DNA of 64,000 nt from Ktedonosporobacter rubrisoli. GTDB taxonomy: Bacteria > Chloroflexota > Ktedonobacteria > Ktedonobacterales > Ktedonobacteraceae. The position numbers and the translations under genes were made by a program. Where the stretch lies: assembly GCF_004208415.1 (NCBI RefSeq), contig NZ_CP035758.1, positions 5,766,001-5,830,000 of the forward strand, given 5' to 3'. How positions within the stretch are numbered: the stretch's first letter is position 1; each line of letters starts with the position of its first letter. This document shows positions 35,849 to 45,457 of the stretch, piece after piece. The notes beneath the pieces were generated by a model that saw only the letters and a list, made by a program, of their open reading frames with translations, was not told the DNA's origin and did not search any database.

Positions 35849-36688
35849 ATGTCAAACGAGAAGAAAGGACACGGGCCACAGAGCTGCTTCTATGGCTCAT
35901 CTGAGGTAGCCGAGCGCTGGCAGCAAGATGTCGAAAGGCGGCGGCAAGACATGACCGAAGCAACGCAACGCATGCTGGAGACTGCGGGGCTCAAGCCAGG
36001 GGATCACGTCCTTGACATTGCTGCGGGCAGCGGAGATCAGAGCATATTGGCAGCCCGCATAGTGGGCCCTGACGGCTCCATTCTGGCAACCGATATTTCT
36101 GTGGAAATGCTCAACGTAGCCGTGCGCGCTATCCAGCAGGAGGGACTGACCACTATCAGCACGCGCGTAATGGATGCCGAAAAGCTTGAGCTGGAAGACA
36201 ATACCTTCGATGCAGTCATCTGCCGGCTGGGACTGATGCTCTTCCCACACCCAAAGCTGGCCCTGAGCGAGATACGAAGAGTTCTCAAACCCGGCGGGAA
36301 ATTTGCGGCGCTGATCTGGTCCATACCCGAAAACAATCAGCTTTTCGCTTTGCCACTTGCCATTGTAGAAAAATACGCGCACGAGACATCCCCTCAGCGC
36401 GCTGATCCTTTTGCGCTTTCAGAGCCGAAAGTTCTTGCAAAGGAACTCACAGAAGCCGGCTTTAACGAAATCATCACCAGTGCGCTGCCATTTCAGTCTC
36501 ATTACCCTTCGCTTGATGCTTACCTGAACTCAACAGCCAGCAGGTTGACAGCAGGTGTGATGAAGCAGCTTAGCCAGCCAGAGCAACAGCACTTATTGGA
36601 GGAGGTAAGAGAGGCGGTGCGCCAATTTGAGGGAGAACATGGCTTTGTAGCTCCGGCCGAGCTGTTGCTTGGGGCGGGGCGCAAATAG
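35849..36688 (+). CDS. Class I SAM-dependent methyltransferase (UbiE-like)
   Basis: 279-residue Rossmann methyltransferase. Motif I is VLDIAAGSGDQSILAA near residue 53, the acidic loop ILATDISVEML follows, and VLKPGGKFAALIWS marks the post-motif III strand. The C-terminus is helical. AGAGGAA lies upstream of the ATG. UbiE/MenG-like proteins methylate quinones, but many relatives use other acceptors, so the substrate is left open. Confidence 0.85.
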   Translation: MSNEKKGHGPQSCFYGSSEVAERWQQDVERRRQDMTEATQRMLETAGLKPGDHVLDIAAGSGDQSILAARIVGPDGSILATDISVEMLNVAVRAIQQEGLTTISTRVMDAEKLELEDNTFDAVICRLGLMLFPHPKLALSEIRRVLKPGGKFAALIWSIPENNQLFALPLAIVEKYAHETSPQRADPFALSEPKVLAKELTEAGFNEIITSALPFQSHYPSLDAYLNSTASRLTAGVMKQLSQPEQQHLLEEVREAVRQFEGEHGFVAPAELLLGAGRK

Positions 36689-37001
36689 AGCAGATCAAGC
36701 TGACTCTTCTATATATACGCACAGCCGTATTTTCCGCCTGCGATCTCGACTTATCTCAAGTTTCCATGCGCAGGCGGGAAGCCAGGACCTTGACGCCTGC
36801 GGTAGCTAGTCAGCTGAGCCAGGCCAAGACAAGCACAATGGAAGGCCCGCGATGGGCATCAATGAGAGCCATCAGCAGTTTCATCCCTCGCTTTGGCAAG
36901 CTGAGAAAACTTGAGCTCGGAAAGCCGTCCTTCTCCCTTGACGAAAGCCAGCTCTTCCCGTACACTTTTCGAATAGAGTGGAAACAGGGGGAACCTAGCC
37001 G
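36689..37001. other. 313-base gap with one long hairpin
   Basis: CCGCCTGCG (36734-36742) and CGCAGGCGG (36769-36777) form a perfect 9-bp stem with a 26-base loop, without a T-tail. It could be a weak terminator or a repeat fragment. The rest, up to the helicase start, shows no gene of its own. Confidence 0.45.
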
Positions 37002-40000
37002 ATGGCAACAAATGAGACTGCCGAGAAGCATCAAGCCCAACAGGCCTGCTTTCTATGCGCCCTTGACCCCAGCCATCACTGTCAGACACCGCAACTCGAA
37101 GGATACATCGCAGCTGTCCAGGAGCGCCAGATCCGGGGCGAGTATACACCCGTCATCTTGCTTGATACAGCCACAGAGCGTGTTGAGTTGCACCTGCCTG
37201 GCCAGTATTATCGCAGCCTGGCTCGCGAGCTCAAGGCGCGCTGGCATTCCCAGGAATCGCATAAGCTATTCCTGCGGGTCTATCACCTTCCCTTCAAGGC
37301 GCAAGAGATCAAATATAAAGATCGCGTGAGGCTGGGTTATAAGGCAAATTCCTATACGCTGGCAGTACTTGAACCTGACACCCTGCTCAATATTACCGAT
37401 CTTCACCAGGCCGAGTACTGTCAGCGCCAGTACCTGCTCAAGCGCCTCAGCCCCTCGGTCAGCACAGCGGCCACCATACGTGGAAACCTGATTCATCACT
37501 GCTTCAAAGAGTTGCTTAAAGAACATGATCGCGGCAAATTTACTGGCTCAGACAAGGGCCAGGAAACGCCACGCCAGGCCTTAGAGCGGCATCTGGAACA
37601 GGCTCTACGCTTGAACAGCATTGAGCTGGCCCTGGCAAACGTATCAGCCGAAGAGATGCGCAACGAGGCCCAGGCTCATCTTGAAAGCCTGGCACACTGG
37701 TACGAAAGCGAGCGCACCACGCTCTGGGATATGCCTGCAGCCTATAGCGACAATGCGCAAGATATAGATGAGACGCTTCAGCAGGGAGGCAACCAGGTGC
37801 GCGCCGAGACTTTTCTGCTCGCGCCAGAGATAGGTCTGAGAGGCCGCCTTGATCTGTTCTGGCAACAGGGAGATCGCCAACGCCTGCTTGAGCTTAAGAC
37901 TGGCGGTGCCAGCGGCAACTTGCCCAAACTCGAACATCGCTGGCAGGTGCATGGCTATCACTCTCTACTCACCGTGCGGCGCAACTCGCGCATGAAGCGC
38001 GCCCTGGCGACTCTGGTCTATAGCGGCACGCCCGGCAAAGCCCAGGCCTTCGGCATCCCTTCGAGCATTCGCGAAGTACAGCGCGTCAACGAAAGGCGCA
38101 ATCTGCTCATTCTTAGCCAGATTACCGGCATTCCGGCCGCACCCCCTGGACCTTCGCGCTGCACCAGATGCAGCTTGCTTGCACACTGCCAGACCGTCTC
38201 CTCGCTGCTGGAATGGCAGCCGCCTGAGCAGGAGACAACCGCGCCATCGCCATTAGCAGATGTGGCCAATCCGCTGCCCCTGCACGCAGTTAATGCCCGC
38301 CCCCTCTACCCCGATACGACAGAAGACCGCGAGTTCTTTGCCCGCTATTATCGGCTCCTGCAAAAAGAAGGCCGGGCCAGCGAGCAGCAGCAGGCTCAGC
38401 TCTGGAAAAACTCGCTCCAGCAACGGCAGGGAAACGGCACAGCCATCAACCAGCTCATTCCACTGGGGAGAGCCGAGATCGAGCATGATGGTTGGCTACA
38501 AACTTTTCGCTGCGATAACACTTCCGAGCTGCGCGAAGGGGATGAAATCCTCCTCAGTAACGGAGATCCAATTACCCACGAAGTCGTCACAGGCACCATC
38601 CTGCAAATCAGCTCTGAGCAGGTCACCGTCTGGACCCGCGAGATTATCGCTCACCCAACCCTGTTGGATCGCTACGACAACGATCTGGTCCACATCCGCA
38701 CGCAGCAGAACTTATTGCGTTGGCTTCACGTCGCGCCCCACCTGCGCGATCTTGTAGCCGGAAAAGTGCGTCCCCGCTTCTATGGGCAAGACGTTAGCAC
38801 GCGCCCGGATTTCAACCAGGAGCAAAACCTTGCCATTGCGCGCGCCTTGCAGATGCAAGATTATCTGCTGATCCATGGTCCGCCAGGCACAGGCAAGACC
38901 AGCGTCATCGCCGAGATCGTCAAGCGTTTGAGGCAGCAAGGACAGCGCATCTTACTTGCAGCCTTCACCAATCAAGCCGTCGATAATATGCTAAAAAGGC
39001 TTGAGCGCGAAGGGATACACGACTACCTACGCCTGGGGCATGAACGCAGCACAGCAGAGACCGTCAGGCCACACCTGCTTAAAGCTCTGGTAGCTGCAAA
39101 TACAGCCCAGGCAGAGAACGAGGCGGAACTTGTCAAGGATATCTTGAACACTACGCCTATCGTAGGCAGCACAACAGCAACCTGGTCCTCTGACCACTAT
39201 ACCTCGCCCACGCATGATGACGAGGTTGCAGGCGAACAGCCGACGCTCTACTTTGACGTTGCCATCATCGATGAGGCTGGCCAGCTTACAGTACCGGCCA
39301 TCCTTGGCGCGCTGCGCCTGGCCAAACGTTTCATCCTGGTGGGCGACGAAAAACAATTACCCCCGCTCGTCCTGAGCAAAGAAGCCGCCGAAGCCGGCCT
39401 GGCCGAATCCCTCTTCAGCATCCTCAAGCGCCTTGATGATGACTATACGAAAAAGCAAGCCCTGGCAATCAGCGCGTGCGTAGCATTACGCACCCAATAT
39501 CGCATGAATAAATGGATCTCACATTTCTCCTCAACCATCTTCTACGATAAACAACTTATCGCGCACGAAAGCATAGCCGATCGCCGGCTCGTCTTCAAAA
39601 ACACAGTGAGCAGAGATGCCGATTCCGCCATCGAGAGGGCTATACGGCCAGACCTTCCCCTTGTCTTCCTTGACGTCAAGGATCAGCAAGCTCAGGAGAT
39701 GGAGAAAAGGAGCGACGCGGAGGCGCGAGTAATCTGCATGCTGGTAGCTGAATTACTCGCGCGCGGTATTGAAGCAGAAGAGATAGGCATTATTGCCCCT
39801 TATCGGGCTCAAGTAGCCAATATACGCCGCCACCTATTTAGCGGCACAGATACCTGGCAGGCCCTGGACCCACAGCAAACAGCGTTGAATATAGACACAG
39901 TTGATCGTTTTCAAGGAGGAGAGCGCACGGTAATTATAATGTCATTTGCCACCACACATGAGCCGGAACCAGGCAGTCAGAGGCGCGAATTTCTGCTTGA

Positions 40001-40217
40001 TCCTCACCGTTTAAACGTAGCCCTGACCCGCGCTCAGCGCAAACTCATTCTGGTTGGCAACCTGGCGGCCCTTGCATCCTTGCCTACCTTCAGCCGACTG
40101 ATCACCTACTGTCGTAGCATGCAAACGCTCATTCACTACGATAAGGAGTCGGCGCATCAGACAGAACTTTGGGAGCCAGATAAGCTTTCAGGAGGTGTCG
40201 GCGCATCCTTATCGTGA
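37002..40217 (+). CDS. Dna2-like protein: Cas4/RecB-type Fe-S nuclease fused to a superfamily 1 helicase
   Basis: 1071-residue fusion. The N-terminal PD-(D/E)XK nuclease (about 130-400) shows the iron-sulfur ligands Cys140 and Cys387, 390, 396 (CTRC...HC), motif residues His165, Asp284 (GRLD), Glu297-x-Lys299 (LELKTG) and Gln315/Tyr319. The C-terminal UPF1/Dna2-type helicase has Walker A GPPGTGKT (625-632), DEAG (756-759), and later TQYRM and VDRFQGGERTV motifs. This is the architecture of eukaryotic Dna2. The predicted role is flap or end processing in DNA repair. GGGGGAA precedes the ATG. It is convergent with the next gene, one base apart. Confidence 0.9.
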   Translation: MATNETAEKHQAQQACFLCALDPSHHCQTPQLEGYIAAVQERQIRGEYTPVILLDTATERVELHLPGQYYRSLARELKARWHSQESHKLFLRVYHLPFKAQEIKYKDRVRLGYKANSYTLAVLEPDTLLNITDLHQAEYCQRQYLLKRLSPSVSTAATIRGNLIHHCFKELLKEHDRGKFTGSDKGQETPRQALERHLEQALRLNSIELALANVSAEEMRNEAQAHLESLAHWYESERTTLWDMPAAYSDNAQDIDETLQQGGNQVRAETFLLAPEIGLRGRLDLFWQQGDRQRLLELKTGGASGNLPKLEHRWQVHGYHSLLTVRRNSRMKRALATLVYSGTPGKAQAFGIPSSIREVQRVNERRNLLILSQITGIPAAPPGPSRCTRCSLLAHCQTVSSLLEWQPPEQETTAPSPLADVANPLPLHAVNARPLYPDTTEDREFFARYYRLLQKEGRASEQQQAQLWKNSLQQRQGNGTAINQLIPLGRAEIEHDGWLQTFRCDNTSELREGDEILLSNGDPITHEVVTGTILQISSEQVTVWTREIIAHPTLLDRYDNDLVHIRTQQNLLRWLHVAPHLRDLVAGKVRPRFYGQDVSTRPDFNQEQNLAIARALQMQDYLLIHGPPGTGKTSVIAEIVKRLRQQGQRILLAAFTNQAVDNMLKRLEREGIHDYLRLGHERSTAETVRPHLLKALVAANTAQAENEAELVKDILNTTPIVGSTTATWSSDHYTSPTHDDEVAGEQPTLYFDVAIIDEAGQLTVPAILGALRLAKRFILVGDEKQLPPLVLSKEAAEAGLAESLFSILKRLDDDYTKKQALAISACVALRTQYRMNKWISHFSSTIFYDKQLIAHESIADRRLVFKNTVSRDADSAIERAIRPDLPLVFLDVKDQQAQEMEKRSDAEARVICMLVAELLARGIEAEEIGIIAPYRAQVANIRRHLFSGTDTWQALDPQQTALNIDTVDRFQGGERTVIIMSFATTHEPEPGSQRREFLLDPHRLNVALTRAQRKLILVGNLAALASLPTFSRLITYCRSMQTLIHYDKESAHQTELWEPDKLSGGVGASLS

Positions 40218-40218
40218 G

Positions 40219-40863
40219 TTAGAGCGAAGCTACAGCCCCCAGGGCATCGGTATATTTAGCTCGCTCAAACAAAGAAGCATATGAATATTTAAACGCAGTT
40301 TGCGAGCTCTCGGACACATGCAATCCCTGCAGAATAGACTCCACAGCGTGCTTTAGATTCATAGTCACCAGGAAAGGGCCATTGGCCTCGTGGTAGTGAT
40401 CGCGTAACTGCTCAACGCCCAGGCCGGTCAGCACCAACACGCTATGAATTCCAGCCGCCAGGCCCGCACGCACATCCGAGATGCTATCGCCGACAAAGAC
40501 CGCATCACTCAGATCAAGCCCGAGCTCATCGCGGGCACGCAAAACCATTCCCGGCATCGGCTTGCGACAGGAGCAGTGAGCATCTTTAGCATGCGGGCAA
40601 TAATATACCTTCTCGATACAGCCGCCGGCCCTGGCAATTTCATCAGCCATACGCTGATGAATATCCTCAACCGTTGAAGCAGGAATGCTGCCGCGGGCTA
40701 CGCCTGCCTGATTCGTGCAAACGATAATGCGGTATCCGGCCTGGGTTAGCCGCGCAATAGCCTCGCGCGAGCCTGGCAAGAAGCGGAATTCCTGCCAGTT
40801 CTTCACATAATCCGATCGATTCTCATTGATTACCCCATCCCGATCAAGAAAAATAGTAGCCAC
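40219..40863 (-). CDS. gmhB: GmhB-type HAD phosphatase (heptose-1,7-bisphosphate 7-phosphatase family)
   Basis: 214-residue HAD hydrolase. The nucleophile motif IFLDRDGVINEN begins at residue 4 (Asp7, Asp9). A zinc loop C-x-H...C-x-C (CPHAKDAHCSCRKP) and the motif VFVGDSISDVRAG mark GmhB/HisB-N relatives. The family dephosphorylates heptose bisphosphate. Other sugar phosphates are possible, as no heptose genes are nearby. GTG 40863 is chosen: AGGAG lies 7 bases upstream and the HAD motif follows at once. In-frame upstream ATG codons to 40974 would add an unconserved tail. Confidence 0.82.
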   Translation of the reverse strand: MATIFLDRDGVINENRSDYVKNWQEFRFLPGSREAIARLTQAGYRIIVCTNQAGVARGSIPASTVEDIHQRMADEIARAGGCIEKVYYCPHAKDAHCSCRKPMPGMVLRARDELGLDLSDAVFVGDSISDVRAGLAAGIHSVLVLTGLGVEQLRDHYHEANGPFLVTMNLKHAVESILQGLHVSESSQTAFKYSYASLFERAKYTDALGAVASL

Positions 40864-41069
40864 TCTAGCACTCCTAGTCCTGTTGGATATGTACACAGGG
40901 GGCGCAAACATAGCCAGCCCCTTGCAGTTAACATTACGAGATGCTCGCAGAAGAACGAACAGGATGTCCATCATCCAGGAAGCCCAGCTTATCCACAGGA
41001 TAAGCCACTCAACAATACTTCGTCAACCTGACAGCCACATGGTCGTGCTCTGCTTCAGGCGTAAGCCGG

Positions 41070-41789
41070 CTACACTTCGTGGATATCAACCAGGCCGTTT
41101 TTCATAGCATAGATGACTATCTGCGAACGATCATAGATACCAAGCTTATGGTAGATATTGCTGATATGGTTGCGCACAGTTTTCTCGCTGATAGCCAGAG
41201 AGCGCGCTATCTCTTTCGCCACCATACCCCGAGCAACAAGCTTTAAAGTCTCTAACTCACGCTCAGTCAAGCCATCATTTTCTTGCTTCCTTTCAGCGTT
41301 CTGCCGTTCCAGGAGCTGCATCATGCGGCTCGTAATATTGGGAGCCGTGACCTGCTCGCCAGCATGCACCGCCTTAATTGCAGAAATGAGCCCGGCGGTC
41401 GAGCTATCCTTAAGCAGATAGCCACTGGCTCCAGCGGCCAGCCCATCGAGCACATAGCCATCAGAGGTAAAGGTAGTGAGCAAAATCACCCTGGTCTGCG
41501 GTATGGTAGCCTTGATCCGCCGTGTTGCCTCTATACCGTCAAGTTGCGGCATTTTCACATCCATCAATATGATGTCTGGAGTTAGCTGGCAAGCCAACTC
41601 AATGCACTCCGCACCATTACAAGCCGTAGCCACAACCTCAAAGGCAGGCTGAGCTGCCAGCAAGCCAGCGATACTTTCGCAGAAGAGCCGTTGATCATCT
41701 ACGACCATAATGCGAATAGCGGACTCGGTTTTCCCATGAGCCGCTAGCGCGCCTGCGCGTTTCGCCGAATCCGGCATCTGGATGGACAT
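41070..41789 (-). CDS. NarL/LuxR-type response regulator
   Basis: 239-residue two-component regulator. The receiver (about 25-145) has acidic pocket Asp31-Asp32, phospho-acceptor Asp77 (IILMDVKMPQLDG) and switch residues LLTTF and Lys in YLLKDSS. The LuxR helix-turn-helix follows (about 172-235: LTERELETLKLVARGMVAKEIA). AGGAGG lies upstream of the ATG. It is 56 bases downstream of its kinase gene on the same strand. Target genes are not known. Confidence 0.93.
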   Translation of the reverse strand: MSIQMPDSAKRAGALAAHGKTESAIRIMVVDDQRLFCESIAGLLAAQPAFEVVATACNGAECIELACQLTPDIILMDVKMPQLDGIEATRRIKATIPQTRVILLTTFTSDGYVLDGLAAGASGYLLKDSSTAGLISAIKAVHAGEQVTAPNITSRMMQLLERQNAERKQENDGLTERELETLKLVARGMVAKEIARSLAISEKTVRNHISNIYHKLGIYDRSQIVIYAMKNGLVDIHEV

Positions 41790-41845
41790 GAATCTCCCTC
41801 CTACCTTCTAAATCGCTTCCATGACGAGATCTGTCACCTTATTGC

Positions 41846-42520
41846 TCACCAGTTGGGCACTGGAACCTCTACATCGATACGCGTGCCTTTCCCTGGTTGA
41901 CTCTCGATGGCCAGGTACCCACCCAGCAAGGTAACACGCTCACGCAGCCCGATTAACCCTTGATGGTAGCCATCCTGCTCACCTGTAACTACTGTGGGCG
42001 CAGGCGTACCAACTCCGTTATCGCCTACACTGATATGGAGGCTGCCCTCATGACTAAACATAAAAATACTGATAGAAGAAGCCTTAGCGTGTTTACATAT
42101 ATTTGTCAAAGCCTCACGCACAATATAATAGAGATTAGATGTATACATGAAAGGCAGATAAGCGGGCCAATCATTACATTCATACACGACAGTATAGCCA
42201 GCTTGCCGCATCTCAAGCAGTAGCTCCTGGAGAGAAGCTTTCAGGCCAAATTCTAGATCGCTATGGCCGCGCAAATCCTTCAGCGTCTGGCGCATTGCCC
42301 CCAGACTATCCCGCGCTAAGTCTTGCCAGGCCGCTAGTTTCGCAGCTACCTCTTGCTCCAGGGCGCCCTTATCAGACAGGCGTCGCGTACGAAAATACTC
42401 CATATCGGCAACCAGGGCAGTCAGCGACTGCACCACGCCATCATGGAGCTCGCGCGCAATGCGGCGCCGCTCCGCCTCTTGAGCAAAGCGCGTAGCAGGA
42501 GAATCTATGGCCTCAAGCAT
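41846..42520 (-). CDS. Cytosolic histidine kinase (HisKA_3, NarX-like) without sensor domain
   Basis: 224-residue kinase made only of the dimerisation/phosphoacceptor domain (His26 in RIARELHDGVVQS) and the HATPase domain (N-box EALTNICKHAKA near 135, G1 VGDNGVGT near 167, G2 GLIGLRERV). No transmembrane or PAS/GAF segment is present, so the signal must come from a partner or be cytosolic. The GAF protein at 32419 is a possible but unsupported partner. GAGGGA lies upstream. Co-transcribed with the downstream response regulator. Confidence 0.9.
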   Translation of the reverse strand: MLEAIDSPATRFAQEAERRRIARELHDGVVQSLTALVADMEYFRTRRLSDKGALEQEVAAKLAAWQDLARDSLGAMRQTLKDLRGHSDLEFGLKASLQELLLEMRQAGYTVVYECNDWPAYLPFMYTSNLYYIVREALTNICKHAKASSISIFMFSHEGSLHISVGDNGVGTPAPTVVTGEQDGYHQGLIGLRERVTLLGGYLAIESQPGKGTRIDVEVPVPNW

Positions 42521-42804
42521 GTTACTGGTCCCTCAACTTGCCGTTTCCTACTCTCTATCCCAATCTCCCTTCTAACCCTCCCTACAGCAGATCAATATAT
42601 CTTAATGTATACTCTTCTCGTGTTAATCTTTGATTGAGAGGCAGCTATGAGAAGGGTTAAGATTTATCAATATGCGGAACGAGTTCTTAACCTTGAGGCC
42701 AGGAGCTGCAAATGGCAGTTGCATCCCTACTCTGCTATAGTGTATGCTTCCTAACACGGATATTTTTGCGTATCAACACTCTATTGATAAATGGGAGATT
42801 CACT

Positions 42805-43749
42805 ATGGCGCAGGGTCGTATCCTCGTCGTTGGCAGCCTAAACATGGACCAGGTTGTGCGCGTCCCCCATCTTCCAGCACTGGGAGAGACTTTGCTGGGG
42901 GCGGGCTCGCTTAAGCTGGTTCCAGGAGGCAAAGGAGCTAATCAGGCTGTGGCAATCGCCCGTCTTGGCGCTGAGGTAACGATAGCCGGACGTGTAGGAA
43001 CTGATCCCTTTGGCGATCGGCTCCTCAAAGCCTTGCAGGCCGCTCAGATCGATACAGGCCAGATTGTGCTTGATGAGCAAGAGGCCAGTGGGGTAGCGTT
43101 TATCTTCCTTGCCCCCGATGGAAATAATTCAATCGTGGTGGCCGCCGGCGCGAATATGCGCCTGGGACAAGATCAGGCTCAGTTAGAGCGCATCTTCGCG
43201 GAGATACGCACGGCAAAAGCCCTGGTCTTGCAATTAGAGATCCCTCTGGAGACTGTTAAGCTACTGACCTCGGTAGCTCACGAGGCCCATATCCCGGTCA
43301 TATTGAACCTCGCTCCGGCGCAGCCGCTGCCCCAGGCAACGCTGCAGCAGGTCTCGGTACTGGTGCTCAATGAGACCGAAGCCAGCTTGCTCAGCGGACA
43401 GCGCGTGGATAGTACAGAGGATGCCCGCATCGTGGCAACGGTCCTGCACGAACATGGCATTGCCAGTGTCGTGATTACGCTGGGAGCGCGCGGGGCCATT
43501 CTGGTCACCACCGACGAAAGCGGCAAGCCTCACAGCATTTATCAAGAAGCGCCTAAAGTGAAAGTTGTTGATACGACAGCCGCAGGCGATTGTTTCGTTG
43601 GAGCACTGGCCGTAGCGCTCACAGAAGGGCAGACTCCAGAAGAGGCTTTGCGCTTTGCTGTGTACGCTAGCGCCCTCAAAGTTACAAGGTTCGGTGCTCA
43701 ATCAGGTCTGCCAACACGGGAGGAAGTCATTGCAGCGTATTATTCTTGA
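42805..43749 (+). CDS. rbsK: Ribokinase-like PfkB sugar kinase
   Basis: 314-residue kinase of the PfkB/ribokinase family. Substrate motif GSLNMDQVVRVPHLPALGET, the PGGKGANQA signature (about 39-47), and the C-terminal ATP/catalytic motif DTTAAGDCFVGAL with the base Asp. ATG 42805 has GGGAG 7 bases upstream; an in-frame ATG at 42712 lacks one. It overlaps the nucleoside hydrolase gene by 20 bases, so ribose released from nucleosides could be phosphorylated directly to ribose-5-phosphate. Confidence 0.9.
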   Translation: MAQGRILVVGSLNMDQVVRVPHLPALGETLLGAGSLKLVPGGKGANQAVAIARLGAEVTIAGRVGTDPFGDRLLKALQAAQIDTGQIVLDEQEASGVAFIFLAPDGNNSIVVAAGANMRLGQDQAQLERIFAEIRTAKALVLQLEIPLETVKLLTSVAHEAHIPVILNLAPAQPLPQATLQQVSVLVLNETEASLLSGQRVDSTEDARIVATVLHEHGIASVVITLGARGAILVTTDESGKPHSIYQEAPKVKVVDTTAAGDCFVGALAVALTEGQTPEEALRFAVYASALKVTRFGAQSGLPTREEVIAAYYS

Positions 43750-44668
43750 TACAGATCCAGGTATAGATGATGCCCTTGCCTTCTTTTTAGCTCTGGCTTC
43801 GCCAGATGACATCAAGCTTGAGGCCGTGACAACTGTCAGCGGTAATGTAGGGGTAGAGGAGACAACTCCTAATGCGCTGGCTTTACTCACGCTGGCGGGA
43901 CGCACTGATATCCCGGTAGCCCGCGGGTGCAGCTTGCCCTTAGTGCGCGAGCAGGTCAAGGCCGATTACTATCATGGACATAACGGTCTTGGCGATGTGG
44001 CGCGACCGGCAACTACTATGCAGGTGGTAGCTCAGCACGCGGCCCAGCTTATTATTGAGAAGGTTATGCAGGCTCCCGGCGAGATTACCCTCGTACCAAT
44101 CGGGCCTCTCACCAATATTGCCATGGCCCTACGGCTTGAGCCACGCATCGCGCAAAATGTGCGCGAGGTGGTGATTATGGGCGGAGCATTGCGTGTGCCG
44201 GGAAATACGACGCCTACAGCCGAGTTCAATATCTATGCCGATCCGCATGCCGCGCAGATCGTCTTTCAGGCCGGCTGGCCTATTCGCCTGGTCAGCCTTG
44301 ATGTAACTGAGATCACGTGCCTGCGCCCCCAAGATTTTGCCGAGCTGACGGCAAGTGGCGGTCCCGTGAAATCCTTCATTCGCGCGATGATTGACTTCCA
44401 TCTGCGCAAGCCGCGACCCGCCAACGAGGTTCCTCTCTTCCAGATGCACGATCCGCTCTGCCTAGCCACGGTTTTCCAACCTGGCTTGATCACCTGGCAG
44501 CCGGTATACGCGGATGTCGAGCTCAATGGAACACATACACTTGGCGAAACTGTAGCTTACTTCAAGGCCGACGAAGCCCCTGGCGCTCCCAATATTCAGG
44601 CCCCGGTCGCCGTCGATAGCGCACGCTTCATCAAACTCTTTATGGAACGTGTGGGCAAAGCCTTTTAG
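43730..44668 (+). CDS. Inosine/uridine-preferring nucleoside hydrolase with TTG start
   Basis: 312-residue enzyme that cleaves the N-glycosidic bond of nucleosides to base plus ribose. The calcium-binding signature DTDPGIDDA is at about residues 7-15, followed by TVSGNVG and later GPLTNIAMAL and ADPHAAQIVF. I chose TTG 43730, inside the end of rbsK, because GGGAGG lies 6 bases upstream and the signature follows at the usual distance. This implies translational coupling with the kinase. A T-tailed terminator follows. Confidence 0.88.
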   Translation: MQRIILDTDPGIDDALAFFLALASPDDIKLEAVTTVSGNVGVEETTPNALALLTLAGRTDIPVARGCSLPLVREQVKADYYHGHNGLGDVARPATTMQVVAQHAAQLIIEKVMQAPGEITLVPIGPLTNIAMALRLEPRIAQNVREVVIMGGALRVPGNTTPTAEFNIYADPHAAQIVFQAGWPIRLVSLDVTEITCLRPQDFAELTASGGPVKSFIRAMIDFHLRKPRPANEVPLFQMHDPLCLATVFQPGLITWQPVYADVELNGTHTLGETVAYFKADEAPGAPNIQAPVAVDSARFIKLFMERVGKAF

Positions 44669-44700
44669 CCGTTGGCGAAAACAGAAATAGCTTTAGCCGA

Positions 44701-44748
44701 ATCAGGTCAGGCAACGCGCGTCTATCCCGTCAGCTGGCCTGATTTTTT
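44701..44748 (+). terminator. Rho-independent terminator of the rbsK-nucleoside hydrolase pair
   Basis: ATCAGGTCAG (44701-44710) and CTGGCCTGAT (44734-44743) form a 10-bp stem with one G-U pair, ending in a run of six T. Confidence 0.8.
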
Positions 44749-44816
44749 ATTGCCCATATGCATACTGTCCCGCCGCAAAATTTGTGAGAGCATTTGTAGC
44801 AAAGACTTTGAAAACT

Positions 44817-44845
44817 TTGACAAGACAAGATCCATAAGCTATATT
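44817..44845 (+). promoter_or_regulatory. Promoter of the SufT-like gene
   Basis: Consensus TTGACA (44817-44822), a 17-base spacer and TATATT (44840-44845), about 65 bases before the start codon. Confidence 0.7.
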
Positions 44846-44909
44846 ATCAGAAGAATATATTCCTACTAATTTACTCGGATTAATGAGGAGCGCAAAGGAG
44901 CCAAGATAT

Positions 44910-45221
44910 ATGGCAAAAATTAACGAAGCTGAAGTCATGGACGCACTTCATGAATGTTACGATCCTGAGATCCCTGTCAACATCGTTGATCTGGGCCTGG
45001 TATATAACGTTGATATCAATGATGACGAGGGGAAAGTGCACGTCACAATGACCCTGACCGCCATTGGCTGCCCTATGGCCGGAGAAGTGATCTCCGAAGT
45101 GGAGATGCGCATAGGCCAGGTCGAGAACGTCAAGCAATGCACAGTCGAGATTACCTATACTCCTCCCTGGTCCCCTGATCGCATGACAGAAGATGCCAAG
45201 TGGGAACTGGGGATGATTTAA
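44910..45221 (+). CDS. MIP18/SufT-like iron-sulfur assembly protein (DUF59)
   Basis: 103-residue protein. DPEIPVNIVDLGLVY (about 18-32) and TAIGCPMAG, with the conserved Cys, are the hallmarks of the MIP18 family, which helps mature Fe-S proteins and includes SufT and PaaD. ATG 44910 is preceded by AAAGGAG; an in-frame ATG at 44883 is not. It has its own promoter and no suf genes nearby. The Dna2-like Fe-S nuclease in this window is one possible client, without evidence. Confidence 0.85.
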   Translation: MAKINEAEVMDALHECYDPEIPVNIVDLGLVYNVDINDDEGKVHVTMTLTAIGCPMAGEVISEVEMRIGQVENVKQCTVEITYTPPWSPDRMTEDAKWELGMI

Positions 45222-45457
45222 AAAATATCTTGCCAAAGGGCAGCCAGGCTCAAACCAGGATATCTTCGGACATTCTCAGTTCCATTTCTTTCGGCTCTGG
45301 CTGCCTTGCGGATAGTCCTCTCTCATCCCCGATAAACTGAATGGTGAACCCATAAGCCTGGCAAACTGAGCCTTTGCAACTTGGCATAGGCAAATAAACA
45401 TGTTATGCTAGCGCATGAATTGTGTGTCGCTATTCAGGAGAAGCATCGGAGTAGTTC

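Noticed and set aside
36766..37329. Frame of 187 codons overlapping the start of the Dna2-like gene
   Set aside because: Different frame from a clearly coding gene and no domain resemblance.
40989..40997. Single consensus DnaA box TTATCCACA
   Set aside because: An isolated copy between two genes, with no cluster or AT-rich unwinding region, does not make an origin.
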